This document shows positions 27,749 to 36,509 of a stretch of 38,128 nt of DNA, one piece after another. Each line of letters begins with the position of its first letter. The stretch's first letter is position 1. The DNA is taken from positions 1 to 38,128 of the forward strand of contig JACNJW010000060.1 in the NCBI GenBank assembly GCA_014382365.1, in the 5' to 3' direction. The notes beneath the pieces were generated by a model, which searched no databases, was not told the origin of the DNA, and saw only the letters and a program-made list of their open reading frames with translations. The position numbers were made by a program, and so were the translations under genes. The stretch comes from SAR324 cluster bacterium (GTDB lineage: Bacteria; SAR324; NAC60-12).

Positions 27749-28753
27749 ATGTCAGCAAATTATAACCAAAATCCCAGTAATACTGAAACTTCAAACATTT
27801 CCTGGACAGAGGCCTGGCTGGCTTCACCTGGTCCAAGAGTTTTTTCTGAACACCTGCAGTTGTTTCTTAAAGGTCTAGCTATGGGCACTGCTGATATTGT
27901 ACCAGGTGTCTCAGGAGGTACAGTTGCATTTATCACAGGTATTTATCTCAATCTGCTGGCAGCAATATCTTCAATCAATGGGAAAATACTGGGATTGGTA
28001 CTAGCACTGCAGTTTAAAAAGGCACTGACAGAACTCCATCTGCGTTTCCTGGTCACACTTGTTGCAGGAATTGCACTTGCTTTAATCAGCACTGCACATC
28101 TGATGCACTTTCTGCTGACTGAACATCCTGTACAAACTTGGTCCGTTTTTATGGGTTTGATTACTGCGTCTATTTTAATAGTAGGTCACTCAATCGAGAA
28201 CCGTTTTTCAACTTTTCCGACCCTCCTATTAGGAACTCTGCTGGCCTATGGCATTACCGGTCTTATTCCATTACAGACTCCGGAAGAAGCCTGGTACATC
28301 TTTTTCAGTGGAATGATTGCAATTTGTGCAATGATTCTTCCTGGTTTGAGCGGTTCATTCATACTACTAATTTTAGGTAAATATGTTTTTATTACTGCAG
28401 CCTTAAGAAACCCTTTCTTGCCGGATAATCTGGAAATCATCTTCATTTTTACTGCTGGCTGCATCATTGGAATTTTGGGATTTTCACGTGTCTTACGCTA
28501 CAGTCTGGAGCGCTGGCATGACTTCACCTTAGCCCTCCTGACCGGCTTCATGATAGGTGCAATGCGGAAAGTCTGGCCCTGGAAAGTTACTTTGGAAAGT
28601 CAAATAATTCGGGGGAAAGAACATGTTCTCCGGGAAGAAAACGTCTGGCCAGAAGCAAATTTAGAATTGGGATTGGCTCTACTGCTAATGCTTGCCGGTT
28701 TCTCAGTAGTAATTTTGCTGGACAAAATATCTAAAAATAATACTGCCGGCTAA
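27749..28753 (+). CDS. DUF368 membrane protein, PopT-type undecaprenyl-phosphate transporter
   Basis: The 334-residue membrane protein has about nine hydrophobic segments. The first holds the family motif KGLAMGTADIVPGVSGGTVAF, and a repeat of it lies at ICAMILPGLSGSFILLILGKY, as expected for the internally repeated fold. Members named PopT have been shown to return undecaprenyl phosphate to the cytoplasm for cell wall building. The assignment here is by family. The stop is at 28753 and overlaps the end of the convergent partner gene at 28750. Confidence 0.88.
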   Translation: MSANYNQNPSNTETSNISWTEAWLASPGPRVFSEHLQLFLKGLAMGTADIVPGVSGGTVAFITGIYLNLLAAISSINGKILGLVLALQFKKALTELHLRFLVTLVAGIALALISTAHLMHFLLTEHPVQTWSVFMGLITASILIVGHSIENRFSTFPTLLLGTLLAYGITGLIPLQTPEEAWYIFFSGMIAICAMILPGLSGSFILLILGKYVFITAALRNPFLPDNLEIIFIFTAGCIIGILGFSRVLRYSLERWHDFTLALLTGFMIGAMRKVWPWKVTLESQIIRGKEHVLREENVWPEANLELGLALLLMLAGFSVVILLDKISKNNTAG

Positions 28754-29529
28754 GTCTTTTTCTCCAAATCTTTGAGAAAGATTCGCAAAGACTCCAGCAG
28801 TACCTCACGCATTTCAGCCTGTTTCGAAGGTTGCTCACAGGCTGCAAAACTATCACAATAATGAGAAATTGTCTGGAGAGACTCTTGGATTTTAGCTGGA
28901 GACATCCGGAACTCGTTAACAATAGCAGCTCTGTTATTCTTTAAATCCGTCAACTCCAACTGCTCTGCATCCTGTCTTTCACGAACACGTTTCAGGGTTT
29001 CCCGCAGTTCTCTGATGCTCGGAGCAGGCTTTTCACCACGGGCTTCCTGCCAGATTTCCTCCCGTTCTTCCGGTGTTTTACAACTGCTCAAAAGATAGGC
29101 CCCGGAAGCTGTGTAGCGGCCAATAAGTTCCGGATCTATTGAATATACCTCAGCCACTTTTCGGCACTGCATAGCCGAGGAATAGGGCATATTAATATTT
29201 TCTGCATACCAGGATTTTATTTGCTCTGTATTTAATTTGGACTCCTTGAGCAGGGAGTGCAGAGAAATTAAATGAAGTCCAAGCAGGAAATAATCATCGG
29301 CAATATTTTCGATAAATTTGTTTATCCTGCTAACCACCTGCTGTACTTGAGGTGTACTTTTTTGCGCAGACTTCTCTACCGAAGTCAGGTTCAGTTCCGG
29401 AAGAAAAAATTCTGTTTTAATACGGCCGACCTGAAGAACAGAGTTATCCAGAGTCGATGCACTGACCTGAGTACCTTCCTGTTGTATTTCACGTTGTGAG
29501 TTTAAATTAATTTTCAGTGCTTTAGGCAT
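28750..29529 (-). CDS. ParA-linked protein with DUF3102-like segment
   Basis: The 259-residue protein follows parA on the minus strand and is likely its partner. After 60 polar residues, a segment from about residue 70 to 150 (FIENIADDYFLLGLHLISLH, then EQIKSWYAENINMPYSSAMQ) recalls DUF3102, found in ParB/plasmid-related proteins. The rest is charged and probably coiled (EELRETLKRVRERQ-like and a long helical end). It is not a classic ParB: no ParB/Srx nuclease domain is seen. The DUF3102 similarity is by eye and tentative. It may bind DNA or regulate ParA. It ends three bases inside the DUF368 stop region, convergent. Confidence 0.6.
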   Translation of the reverse strand: MPKALKINLNSQREIQQEGTQVSASTLDNSVLQVGRIKTEFFLPELNLTSVEKSAQKSTPQVQQVVSRINKFIENIADDYFLLGLHLISLHSLLKESKLNTEQIKSWYAENINMPYSSAMQCRKVAEVYSIDPELIGRYTASGAYLLSSCKTPEEREEIWQEARGEKPAPSIRELRETLKRVRERQDAEQLELTDLKNNRAAIVNEFRMSPAKIQESLQTISHYCDSFAACEQPSKQAEMREVLLESLRIFLKDLEKKT

Positions 29530-29588
29530 ATTTTATGGAACAGAGTATATTGAGTTTATCTGATAATTTAAATTGATTTAAGCAGATT

Positions 29589-29628
29589 TTTTCAGGTTTT
29601 CAGGTTTTCAGGTTTTCAGGTTTTCAGG
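29589..29628. repeat. Five tandem copies of the octamer TTTTCAGG
   Basis: The unit TTTTCAGG is repeated five times without a mismatch between the parA stop and the partner gene. On the minus strand each unit reads CCTGAAAA and contains TGA, and the first of these is the parA stop codon. It may be a binding site for one of the two proteins or a slippage-prone simple repeat. Confidence 0.85.
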
Positions 29629-30400
29629 TAGTAGTTTTTTGTAATTGAACGATACGGCGCATAATTTCCCTGCAGAGTTGGTCATACATTTCTGCACCCC
29701 GTGTTCGTCCGTTTCTATAATCAAAAATATTTTGCTGAAATGCAGGAGCTTCCTGGATGGAAACAGATTCTTCGATAATCCGTTTAAACAGTAAATTCGG
29801 CCACCTTTCCCGCAGTCCTGCAGTAATTGTTTGTGCCAGCTTTGTTCTTGACTGAGAACGGGTAACTGCAATGCCCAGCACCTCTGCTTTGCACTGACCC
29901 AGTTTGCTTGCTTTGAATTCGTCGATGTAGGCCATTATTTGATCACAACCACTGTAGCCCAGATAATCTGTCACAACTGGTACAATCACATAATCTACAT
30001 ACATCAAAATATTGCGACTGACCTCACTCCAACTGGGAGCAGTATCAATTATCACTATTTTGTGATTAATTGATGAAAGCAGGTTTTTGAAGAGTGAATC
30101 TTTGAAACGTGTATGACTTAAATAACTTGAAGCCTCCACCATTGCCTCACCACCTGATGGTAAAAAAGACAATTGGCGTTCCAGTTTTATAAATTCAAAG
30201 TCACTTACTTTACCTAAGATTACATTGGCCAGATTACAGTGATGATCACGTTGAAAGGTAGTCGTGACATTGGCCTGAATATCTGAATCAATTAATAAAA
30301 CCTCACGGCGGGCTTTGGCAATTCTGGCAGCCAAATTGATAGCCAGTGTTGTCTTGGCCTGACCGCCCTTCATGGTCATGACTGCAATTTTGATACTCAC
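29624..30400 (-). CDS. ParA-family ATPase
   Basis: The 258-residue protein has the deviant Walker A MKGGQAKTTLAINLAARI, with the signature Lys and the usual spacing, DSDIQANVTTTF, and the switch II segment VIIDTAPSWSEVSRNIL. It belongs to the ParA/MinD class that moves or places DNA or large protein complexes by ATP cycles. The start is GTG 30400; a GAGGT lies directly before it and the spacing is short. It is followed by a probable partner gene (28750-29529) and the TTTTCAGG repeats. It is small and lacks the N-terminal DNA-binding domain of plasmid ParA type Ia. The cargo is unknown. Confidence 0.85.
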   Translation of the reverse strand: MSIKIAVMTMKGGQAKTTLAINLAARIAKARREVLLIDSDIQANVTTTFQRDHHCNLANVILGKVSDFEFIKLERQLSFLPSGGEAMVEASSYLSHTRFKDSLFKNLLSSINHKIVIIDTAPSWSEVSRNILMYVDYVIVPVVTDYLGYSGCDQIMAYIDEFKASKLGQCKAEVLGIAVTRSQSRTKLAQTITAGLRERWPNLLFKRIIEESVSIQEAPAFQQNIFDYRNGRTRGAEMYDQLCREIMRRIVQLQKTTT

Positions 30401-30548
30401 ACCTCATCTATTATTAAGATACTAAAAAAGAATAATTGCAATAATGGACGTTAAAATCTAACATGACTTCCACTAATAAAACAAGATAGTAAAGAGTACC
30501 GACCAGTTTATATTCTCTCTGCTGTTTTTGGCATTGTGTCTGACTTTA

Positions 30549-32174
30549 TCAATTAGAAAACGGCTGGGGGTTGTACACTTCACAGGCAGAAGGAAGACAG
30601 ACTCCCTGAATTTGCAAAAGCCGGAGCCTGTACAAATATGCTGCACCAGTCATTATATGCCAGGCAACTTCCACCGTTTTGCGCCGGGATACCTCTTCCA
30701 AATATGAACCCTTGACCCAGTAATTAAATGCCCCCATTGCAGGTCCGGCCCAGATTTGATAATCCGCCTCACGTCCCGGTTCTCCGGAATTTGACCAGCG
30801 AGAAGATAAACCTAGGTACCAACGAAATATTAAGGCCATTTTACGCTTTGGGTTACCTTTAGCACGTTCAATCTGATGCGGGTCACGGGCATTGAAATGC
30901 GCCTCAGTCTGCTGCCAGATTTCATCGAGTGAATTCCGGAATAATTGCTGTTCCAGCTTTTGTTTTTCTGCCTGCGGAATTTGCTCAATGCTTTCATAAT
31001 TTTTATATAACTCATATAATTTTTTGGCCCGCATCGGAAACATAGAGCCGCGTTTAAGCACCTGGAGTTCTACACCCATTTCAAACATATCTGCGGCAGG
31101 TGCCATTGTTACATCTGCCATTTCCGCTTGTGCTAAGAGCTTTTTACTGTGTTCAGATGCAGCTGCTTCCAGACAGGCCTGGTTAACTGAGCCGGTAACA
31201 ACATAAGCTGCTCCCATCATAAAGGCTCCCAGTGCGGAGGCCGGTGTCCCGACTCCTCCTGCTGCTCCTATACGGATAGGCTGCGCATATCCATATTCCT
31301 GCTGAATTTGTTCGCGCAACGCTAAAATGGTGGGTAGTAGTGAAACCAGCGGACGGTTGTCGGTATGACCACCGGAATCTGCTTCTACAGTAATGTCGTC
31401 TGCCATGGGAACCACTGCTGCAAGCTGAGCCTGTTCTTCAGAAATACTGCCTTCTTCAACCAATCTCTGTAAAATTGCTGCAGGTGCAGGTGCCATAAAC
31501 TTGGAAGCAACTTCTGTCCGGGAAATTTTGGCAATAACTTTATTGCCAATCTCGATTTGATTTTGAGCATTTCGACGTAATCCTGCAACTCTGTATCGTA
31601 CAATATTTGGAGTCAGTCCCAGAAATGCTGATGCTTCTACTGTTTTTACACCACGCTTTAAAAACAGATCAACTGCCGCCCGCTCAATTGCATCTTCACT
31701 TGGACTGTGAATCAGGTTGAAGGCATATGGGCCATTTGGCAAAGCTTGTTGAATTCTGGTTATTGCTTCTTCTATACGTGAGGGTACCAAACCTGCGGCC
31801 CCAAATGAACTCAACAGACCTGCTTTTCCGCAGGCAATAACCAATTCCTCGGAGGCAATGCCATTGGCCATTGCACCGGTCATATAGGCCATATTGACAC
31901 CATATGCCTGCATGAATTCCGGATCACCCAATTGTGCAACCTGCAATGAGTCTACCTGCGTCAATAGTGACATGGAAGTCCCCACCGCAGAATCCTTCAA
32001 ATCTTCAGCAAGACAGACTCCGACAGAATTTTCATTTTGCACTACAAAACAGGATTGGTCCAGACGAAGCAGTTTGTTGCGGATTTTTTCAACAGAAGAA
32101 GCAACCATTGAAGTATCAACCGCTACCTGACCCTTATTTGTGAGCCGATTATTTATAAGACGAATTTGATCCAT
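30549..32174 (-). CDS. pfaD: PfaD-family enoyl reductase
   Basis: The 541-residue protein resembles PfaD, the trans-acting enoyl reductase of polyunsaturated fatty acid/polyketide synthases. Visible marks are VNMAYMTGAMANGIASEELVIACGKAGLLSSFGAAGL, the ADDITVEADSGGHTDNRP segment and RIGAAGGVGTPASALGAFMMGAAYVVTGS, the FMN-binding TIM-barrel pattern of nitronate monooxygenase-like enzymes. The C-terminal third (RWYLGLSSRWSNSGEPGREADYQIWAGPAMGAFN) is the part that marks the PfaD subgroup. No pfaA, pfaB or pfaC gene is nearby. It follows lepA by about 30 bases, so it may share its transcript. Confidence 0.88.
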   Translation of the reverse strand: MDQIRLINNRLTNKGQVAVDTSMVASSVEKIRNKLLRLDQSCFVVQNENSVGVCLAEDLKDSAVGTSMSLLTQVDSLQVAQLGDPEFMQAYGVNMAYMTGAMANGIASEELVIACGKAGLLSSFGAAGLVPSRIEEAITRIQQALPNGPYAFNLIHSPSEDAIERAAVDLFLKRGVKTVEASAFLGLTPNIVRYRVAGLRRNAQNQIEIGNKVIAKISRTEVASKFMAPAPAAILQRLVEEGSISEEQAQLAAVVPMADDITVEADSGGHTDNRPLVSLLPTILALREQIQQEYGYAQPIRIGAAGGVGTPASALGAFMMGAAYVVTGSVNQACLEAAASEHSKKLLAQAEMADVTMAPAADMFEMGVELQVLKRGSMFPMRAKKLYELYKNYESIEQIPQAEKQKLEQQLFRNSLDEIWQQTEAHFNARDPHQIERAKGNPKRKMALIFRWYLGLSSRWSNSGEPGREADYQIWAGPAMGAFNYWVKGSYLEEVSRRKTVEVAWHIMTGAAYLYRLRLLQIQGVCLPSACEVYNPQPFSN

Positions 32175-32204
32175 TATATTATTTTTTAGCGAATTAACTA
32201 TTTA

Positions 32205-34019
32205 CTACCGATCAATTTTTAAAACTGCCATAAAGGCTTCCTGTGGAACTTCGACTGAACCAATGCGTTTCATCCTTTTTTTCCCTGCCTTTTGCTTTTC
32301 CAGCAGTTTTCGTTTTCGAGTAATATCTCCACCATAACATTTTGCAGTCACATCTTTACGCATTGCACCCTGAGTTTCGCGGGCAATTATTTTTGCACCA
32401 ATTGCAGCCTGGATGGCAACTTCATACATTTGTTTTGGAATAAACTCTTTTATTTTCTTTGCCAACTCACGACCCCGAAAAGGAGCCTGATCCCGCGGAA
32501 CAATTAAAGAGAGGGCATCAACTATTTCACCATTCAGCAATATATCCAGTTTTACCAATGTGCCTTTGCGAAAGTCAATCAATTCATAATCAAAAGAAGC
32601 ATATCCGCGTGAGATTGATTTTAGCTGATCATAAAAATCCAAAACAATCTCATTCAAAGGTATTTCATATTCCAGCATTACTCGATTTGGCGAAGGGTAC
32701 TCCATGTTGGACTGTACACCCCGTCTTTCCTGGGCCAATTTCATTATTCCACCTACATACTCTTCCGGCGTAAGTGCCCGACCTCTAATATAGGGCTCTT
32801 CTATGAAATCAATTTCAATTGGCGAAGGTAACTGAGACGGATTATCCACCATGATGACACCACCTTTTTTCAAGTGAACCTGATAAACAACACTTGGAGC
32901 AGTAGTGATCAGTTGTAAATTAAATTCCCGCTCAAGGCGTTCCTGGGTAATTTCCATATGTAATAATCCCAAAAAACCACAACGAAAACCAAAACCAAGT
33001 GCTGCAGAAGTCTCTAACTCATAACTCAATGAAGAGTCATTCAGTGCCAATTTACGTAAAGCCTCTTTTAGTTCTTCATATTGTTCCCCCTCTACAGGAA
33101 AAATTCCACTGAAAACCATCGGTTTTGCTTCAGCATAACCCGGAAGAGCCTCTTTACTGGGGTTGTCTGCAACTGTAACTGTATCTCCAATTCTGGTGTG
33201 TCCAATTGTTTTGATTGAAGCACTTAAAAACCCAACCTCACCCAATCCAAGTACATTTCGTTCTTCACGAAAAGGTGTGAAGACACCCAATTGCACAACA
33301 TCATATTCTTTCCCTGTTGCCATAAAACTGATTTTATCTCCAATTCGTACGCTACCATCTATGACCCGGATCATGATGACAATGCCAAGATAGGAATCAA
33401 ACCATGAGTCAAAAATCAATGCCCTGAAAGGTGCTGTTGGATTGCCTGAAGGTGGTGGTACATAATCCACCACCTGCTGGAGAACTTCATTAATTCCTAT
33501 TCCCTGTTTTGCACTGACTCTGGCCGCAATACTGGTATCAAGTCCGATAATATCTTCAACTTCCTGACAAACTCTTTCCGGATCTGCAGTCGGTAAATCA
33601 ATTTTATTTAAAACCGGTAAGACTTCCAAATCATTATCAATTGCCAGATACACATTTGCCAGTGTCTGCGCCTCTACTCCCTGTGCAGCATCAACAACCA
33701 GTAAAGCTCCTTCACAGGCAGCCAGAGATCTGGATACTTCATAGGTAAAATCAACATGTCCTGGCGTATCAATCAGATTCAGGACATATTCATTTCCATC
33801 TTCTGCAAGATAATTTAATCTTACGCTCTGCGATTTAACCGTAATTCCACGTTCACGTTCAATATCCATATTATCCAGCAGTTGCTCTTGTGCTTCACGG
33901 TCAGTAACAGCACCTGTCTCTTTCATCAGGCAATCTGCTAAAGTGGATTTCCCGTGGTCGATGTGAGCAATAATTGAGAAGTTCCGGATTTTACTGGGAT
34001 CAGGAGGTATTTTATTCAT
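32205..34019 (-). CDS. lepA: Elongation factor 4 (LepA)
   Basis: LepA is a translational GTPase that acts on ribosomes and affects initiation and back-translocation. The 604-residue protein has G1 (AHIDHGKST), G2 region ([12 protein letters not shown]), G3 (DTPGHVDF) and G4 (NKIDLP). The LepA-specific C-terminal domain shows [26 protein letters not shown], and the last residues end as usual. Length and motifs are complete. It is the first gene of a run with pfaD behind it. Confidence 0.98.
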   Translation of the reverse strand: MNKIPPDPSKIRNFSIIAHIDHGKSTLADCLMKETGAVTDREAQEQLLDNMDIERERGITVKSQSVRLNYLAEDGNEYVLNLIDTPGHVDFTYEVSRSLAACEGALLVVDAAQGVEAQTLANVYLAIDNDLEVLPVLNKIDLPTADPERVCQEVEDIIGLDTSIAARVSAKQGIGINEVLQQVVDYVPPPSGNPTAPFRALIFDSWFDSYLGIVIMIRVIDGSVRIGDKISFMATGKEYDVVQLGVFTPFREERNVLGLGEVGFLSASIKTIGHTRIGDTVTVADNPSKEALPGYAEAKPMVFSGIFPVEGEQYEELKEALRKLALNDSSLSYELETSAALGFGFRCGFLGLLHMEITQERLEREFNLQLITTAPSVVYQVHLKKGGVIMVDNPSQLPSPIEIDFIEEPYIRGRALTPEEYVGGIMKLAQERRGVQSNMEYPSPNRVMLEYEIPLNEIVLDFYDQLKSISRGYASFDYELIDFRKGTLVKLDILLNGEIVDALSLIVPRDQAPFRGRELAKKIKEFIPKQMYEVAIQAAIGAKIIARETQGAMRKDVTAKCYGGDITRKRKLLEKQKAGKKRMKRIGSVEVPQEAFMAVLKIDR

Positions 34020-34336
34020 CTAAGTTAGTTTTGTTGAACAAGACTTTGGAGGTGTGATGCTTGATTGTTTGCTAAATAATACTCGCAGTATTAGTAATAT
34101 TTTACTGAATTTTAAGAACGGCAATCTGTGGTCATTATAAATTAATTAATACATGCCAGTGCAGACTGCAATCTACAGTATCTAAAATGACATACTCGCA
34201 GCAAAAGATCGAGGCCAGACTATGAGAGCTTTGTTGCCGGTACTCTAGTTTCCTGAATAATAATAAGTATTCTGTCTTTCATGTTAGCCCAAATCTGCTA
34301 TCGTTTTGCTAATGATTACGAAACAATCTTATAAAC
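34020..34336. other. Gap between lepA and the acyltransferase gene
   Basis: The 317 bases hold no open frame of note, no RNA gene and no clear hairpin with T-run. The AT-rich stretch (around 34130-34155) is the most likely place for divergent promoters, but no pair of boxes is convincing. Confidence 0.5.
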
Positions 34337-35272
34337 ATGCCTGAAAAATCCACCAGCAAACTTAGACCAGAAAAACATAAATTTCGGCATCGGCTTGAAT
34401 TTGCTCTTTTCAGCAGCTTAAAACGTTGGGGTGAAGGTGCATCTGAAAAAAACCTGAAACGCGGAGCATTCCTGCTGGATCTCCTGCTCTATCACGTTTT
34501 ACGTATTTGCCGGAAAATAGTCTCAATCAATCTGGAACTCGCATTTCCGGAATTATCAGCAAAGGAACGTGGAAAATTTGCCCGTGCAAACTACCGCTGG
34601 TTTGCGCGTTTCTGCATGGACGTTTTGCATATGGGTGCCTGGCAGGGGCGAACCTCAGAAGTCACAAAATGTCATAACCTGGAAGTCCTTGATCTGGCTT
34701 TAACAGAAAATAAAGGTGTGCTTTTGGTAAGTGGACACTTTGGTAATTGGGAAATGATACCATCTGCACTGGCAGAACTTGGATATCCTGTAAGTATGTA
34801 CGTTGGCCGACAAACTAATCCACTGACTAACGAACTTCAAAATACTGCACGTGCAAATTTTGGAGTAGAAACTATTGATAAAGGAAAAAGAGCAACCCTG
34901 CAGATGGCAAGAGCACTTGCGGCTAATAAAATAATTGCCATGCTGATAGATCAAAATGATAACAAATCTGATCTGTTTGTAAATTTTTTTGCTAAACTTG
35001 CTTCCGTCAGCAAAGGCACAGCGGCGTTTCATCTGTTACGTGAAAGTCCGGTGATCCTTGTAACCTGTCCTTATGTTGGAAATGGATTAGAAATTACATT
35101 CGAGCGTATCCAGTTTGAGCTTTCCGGAGATCAGGAGCAGGATACACTGGCAGTTACTCAAAAAATCACTTCTGCACTGGAAAAAATAATCCGTCAATAT
35201 CCGGAACAATATTTTTGGATGCATCGACGCTGGCGGGCACGTCCCCCCGAAGATTCAGAGAAAATATATTAA
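34337..35272 (+). CDS. LpxL/HtrB-family lipid A acyltransferase
   Basis: The 311-residue protein has the LpxL plan. The catalytic HX4E motif appears as SGHFGNWEM (residues about 132-140), preceded by an N-terminal hydrophobic stretch and followed by YVGRQTNPLTNEL and a MLIDQNDNKSDLFVNFF segment. The C-terminal YPEQYFWMHRRWRARPPE is the hallmark end of the family. It adds a secondary acyl chain to lipid A precursor at the inner membrane. The chain length and position cannot be told. It is followed after about 30 bases by the epimerase gene, likely the same transcript. Confidence 0.88.
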   Translation: MPEKSTSKLRPEKHKFRHRLEFALFSSLKRWGEGASEKNLKRGAFLLDLLLYHVLRICRKIVSINLELAFPELSAKERGKFARANYRWFARFCMDVLHMGAWQGRTSEVTKCHNLEVLDLALTENKGVLLVSGHFGNWEMIPSALAELGYPVSMYVGRQTNPLTNELQNTARANFGVETIDKGKRATLQMARALAANKIIAMLIDQNDNKSDLFVNFFAKLASVSKGTAAFHLLRESPVILVTCPYVGNGLEITFERIQFELSGDQEQDTLAVTQKITSALEKIIRQYPEQYFWMHRRWRARPPEDSEKIY

Positions 35273-35302
35273 AATCAACCTTCAAAATACTAAATAAAAT
35301 TT

Positions 35303-36313
35303 ATGCCTGAAAGAACACTGAATGTCCATTCCGAAAACTGGAGTGAAGAGCCTTTTGCGATTTCAAGAGGAATTGACGATAATTTCGATGTGGTTGTCGT
35401 GCAGATTGAGCAAAACGGTTTTAAAGGCTGGGGTGAGGCTACTCCAACCGAACATTACAATGAGTCCATCTCACAAACTGAAAGCCTGATTGAGGATTTT
35501 CGCAACAGAATTGAAAACGGCATATCACGCACAGAACTGCAGCAGGAAATGCCAAAAGGTGCTGCCAGGAATGCGGTCGATTGCGCACTCTGGGATCTGG
35601 AAGCAAAACTCGCGGGACAAAGAGTCTGGGAACTGCCTGAAATTGCTTTGCATTTGTGTGCAGAAACTGATTCCGCTCCTGGAAATGTAACAACTGTTTA
35701 CTCGCTTGGAGTCGATACTCCGGAAATAATGGGTGAAATAGCACTGAAAAACGCAGACAGACCACTTTTAAAAATTAAACTAACTGGTGACGGTGACTTG
35801 GAACGTTTGCTTGAAATCCGGAAAAATGCTCCTGAATCACGCCTGGTGATTGATGCAAATGAAGGCTGGACTCCGGAACATTATCAACGTTATGTTCCGG
35901 AATTTAAAAAGCTCGGGGTAGAAATGATTGAACAGCCTTTTCCCGCGGACAACGACAGTATTTTAAAAACCCTTGACCATCCAATTCCGGTCTGCGCCGA
36001 TGAGTCATGTCACAATACCGCCGACCTTGAGCGCTTAGTCGGGCTTTATGAATTCGTCAATATTAAACTGGATAAAACTGGAGGTCTCACCGAAGCATTG
36101 CGCTTACAGGCAGTTGCAGAAGATATAGGTTTCCGGACAATGATCGGCTGCATGTCTGCAACTTCACTGGGGATCGCACCGGCGTTTTTAATTGCCCAAC
36201 GTGCAAAAATAATTGATTTGGATGCTCCTTTATATCTTTACGATGACAGGCCATTTCCGCTTAAATATGACGGCAGTATAGTTTTTCCGCCATCTGCTGA
36301 ATTATGGGGCTGA
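35303..36313 (+). CDS. Dipeptide epimerase (enolase superfamily)
   Basis: The 336-residue protein belongs to the mandelate racemase/enolase group. Two catalytic Lys are visible: LLKIKLTG on the second strand and FVNIKLDKTGG on the sixth. The metal ligands are Asp in VIDANEGW, Glu in IEQPFP and Asp in CADESC. The closest function is L-Ala-D/L-Glu epimerase, used to recycle peptidoglycan peptides, but the family also includes related dipeptide epimerases. It lies behind an LpxL-like gene, which would fit a role at the envelope. Start is the ATG at 35303 with no strong ribosome site. Confidence 0.85.
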   Translation: MPERTLNVHSENWSEEPFAISRGIDDNFDVVVVQIEQNGFKGWGEATPTEHYNESISQTESLIEDFRNRIENGISRTELQQEMPKGAARNAVDCALWDLEAKLAGQRVWELPEIALHLCAETDSAPGNVTTVYSLGVDTPEIMGEIALKNADRPLLKIKLTGDGDLERLLEIRKNAPESRLVIDANEGWTPEHYQRYVPEFKKLGVEMIEQPFPADNDSILKTLDHPIPVCADESCHNTADLERLVGLYEFVNIKLDKTGGLTEALRLQAVAEDIGFRTMIGCMSATSLGIAPAFLIAQRAKIIDLDAPLYLYDDRPFPLKYDGSIVFPPSAELWG

Positions 36314-36509
36314 CAAGTTATTTGAGTATCTTTCAACTATGATGCATTCTTAAATTGTTGTCATTCCCGCGAAGCTTGTCCTCGAGCAAATTAAGCGTTG
36401 CCAAACTGGACGCTGATTTTTTTGTTGCTAAGCTCGATCAAACCGTCGTATACTCTCGAACTGAAAGTGTTGTAATTTTTTAATTCTTCTCTTTTAAGTT
36501 TGGAGGTCC

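Noticed and set aside
29589..29628. Octamer repeats as a CRISPR array
   Set aside because: Units are 8 bp and directly joined with no spacers, and no cas genes are present.
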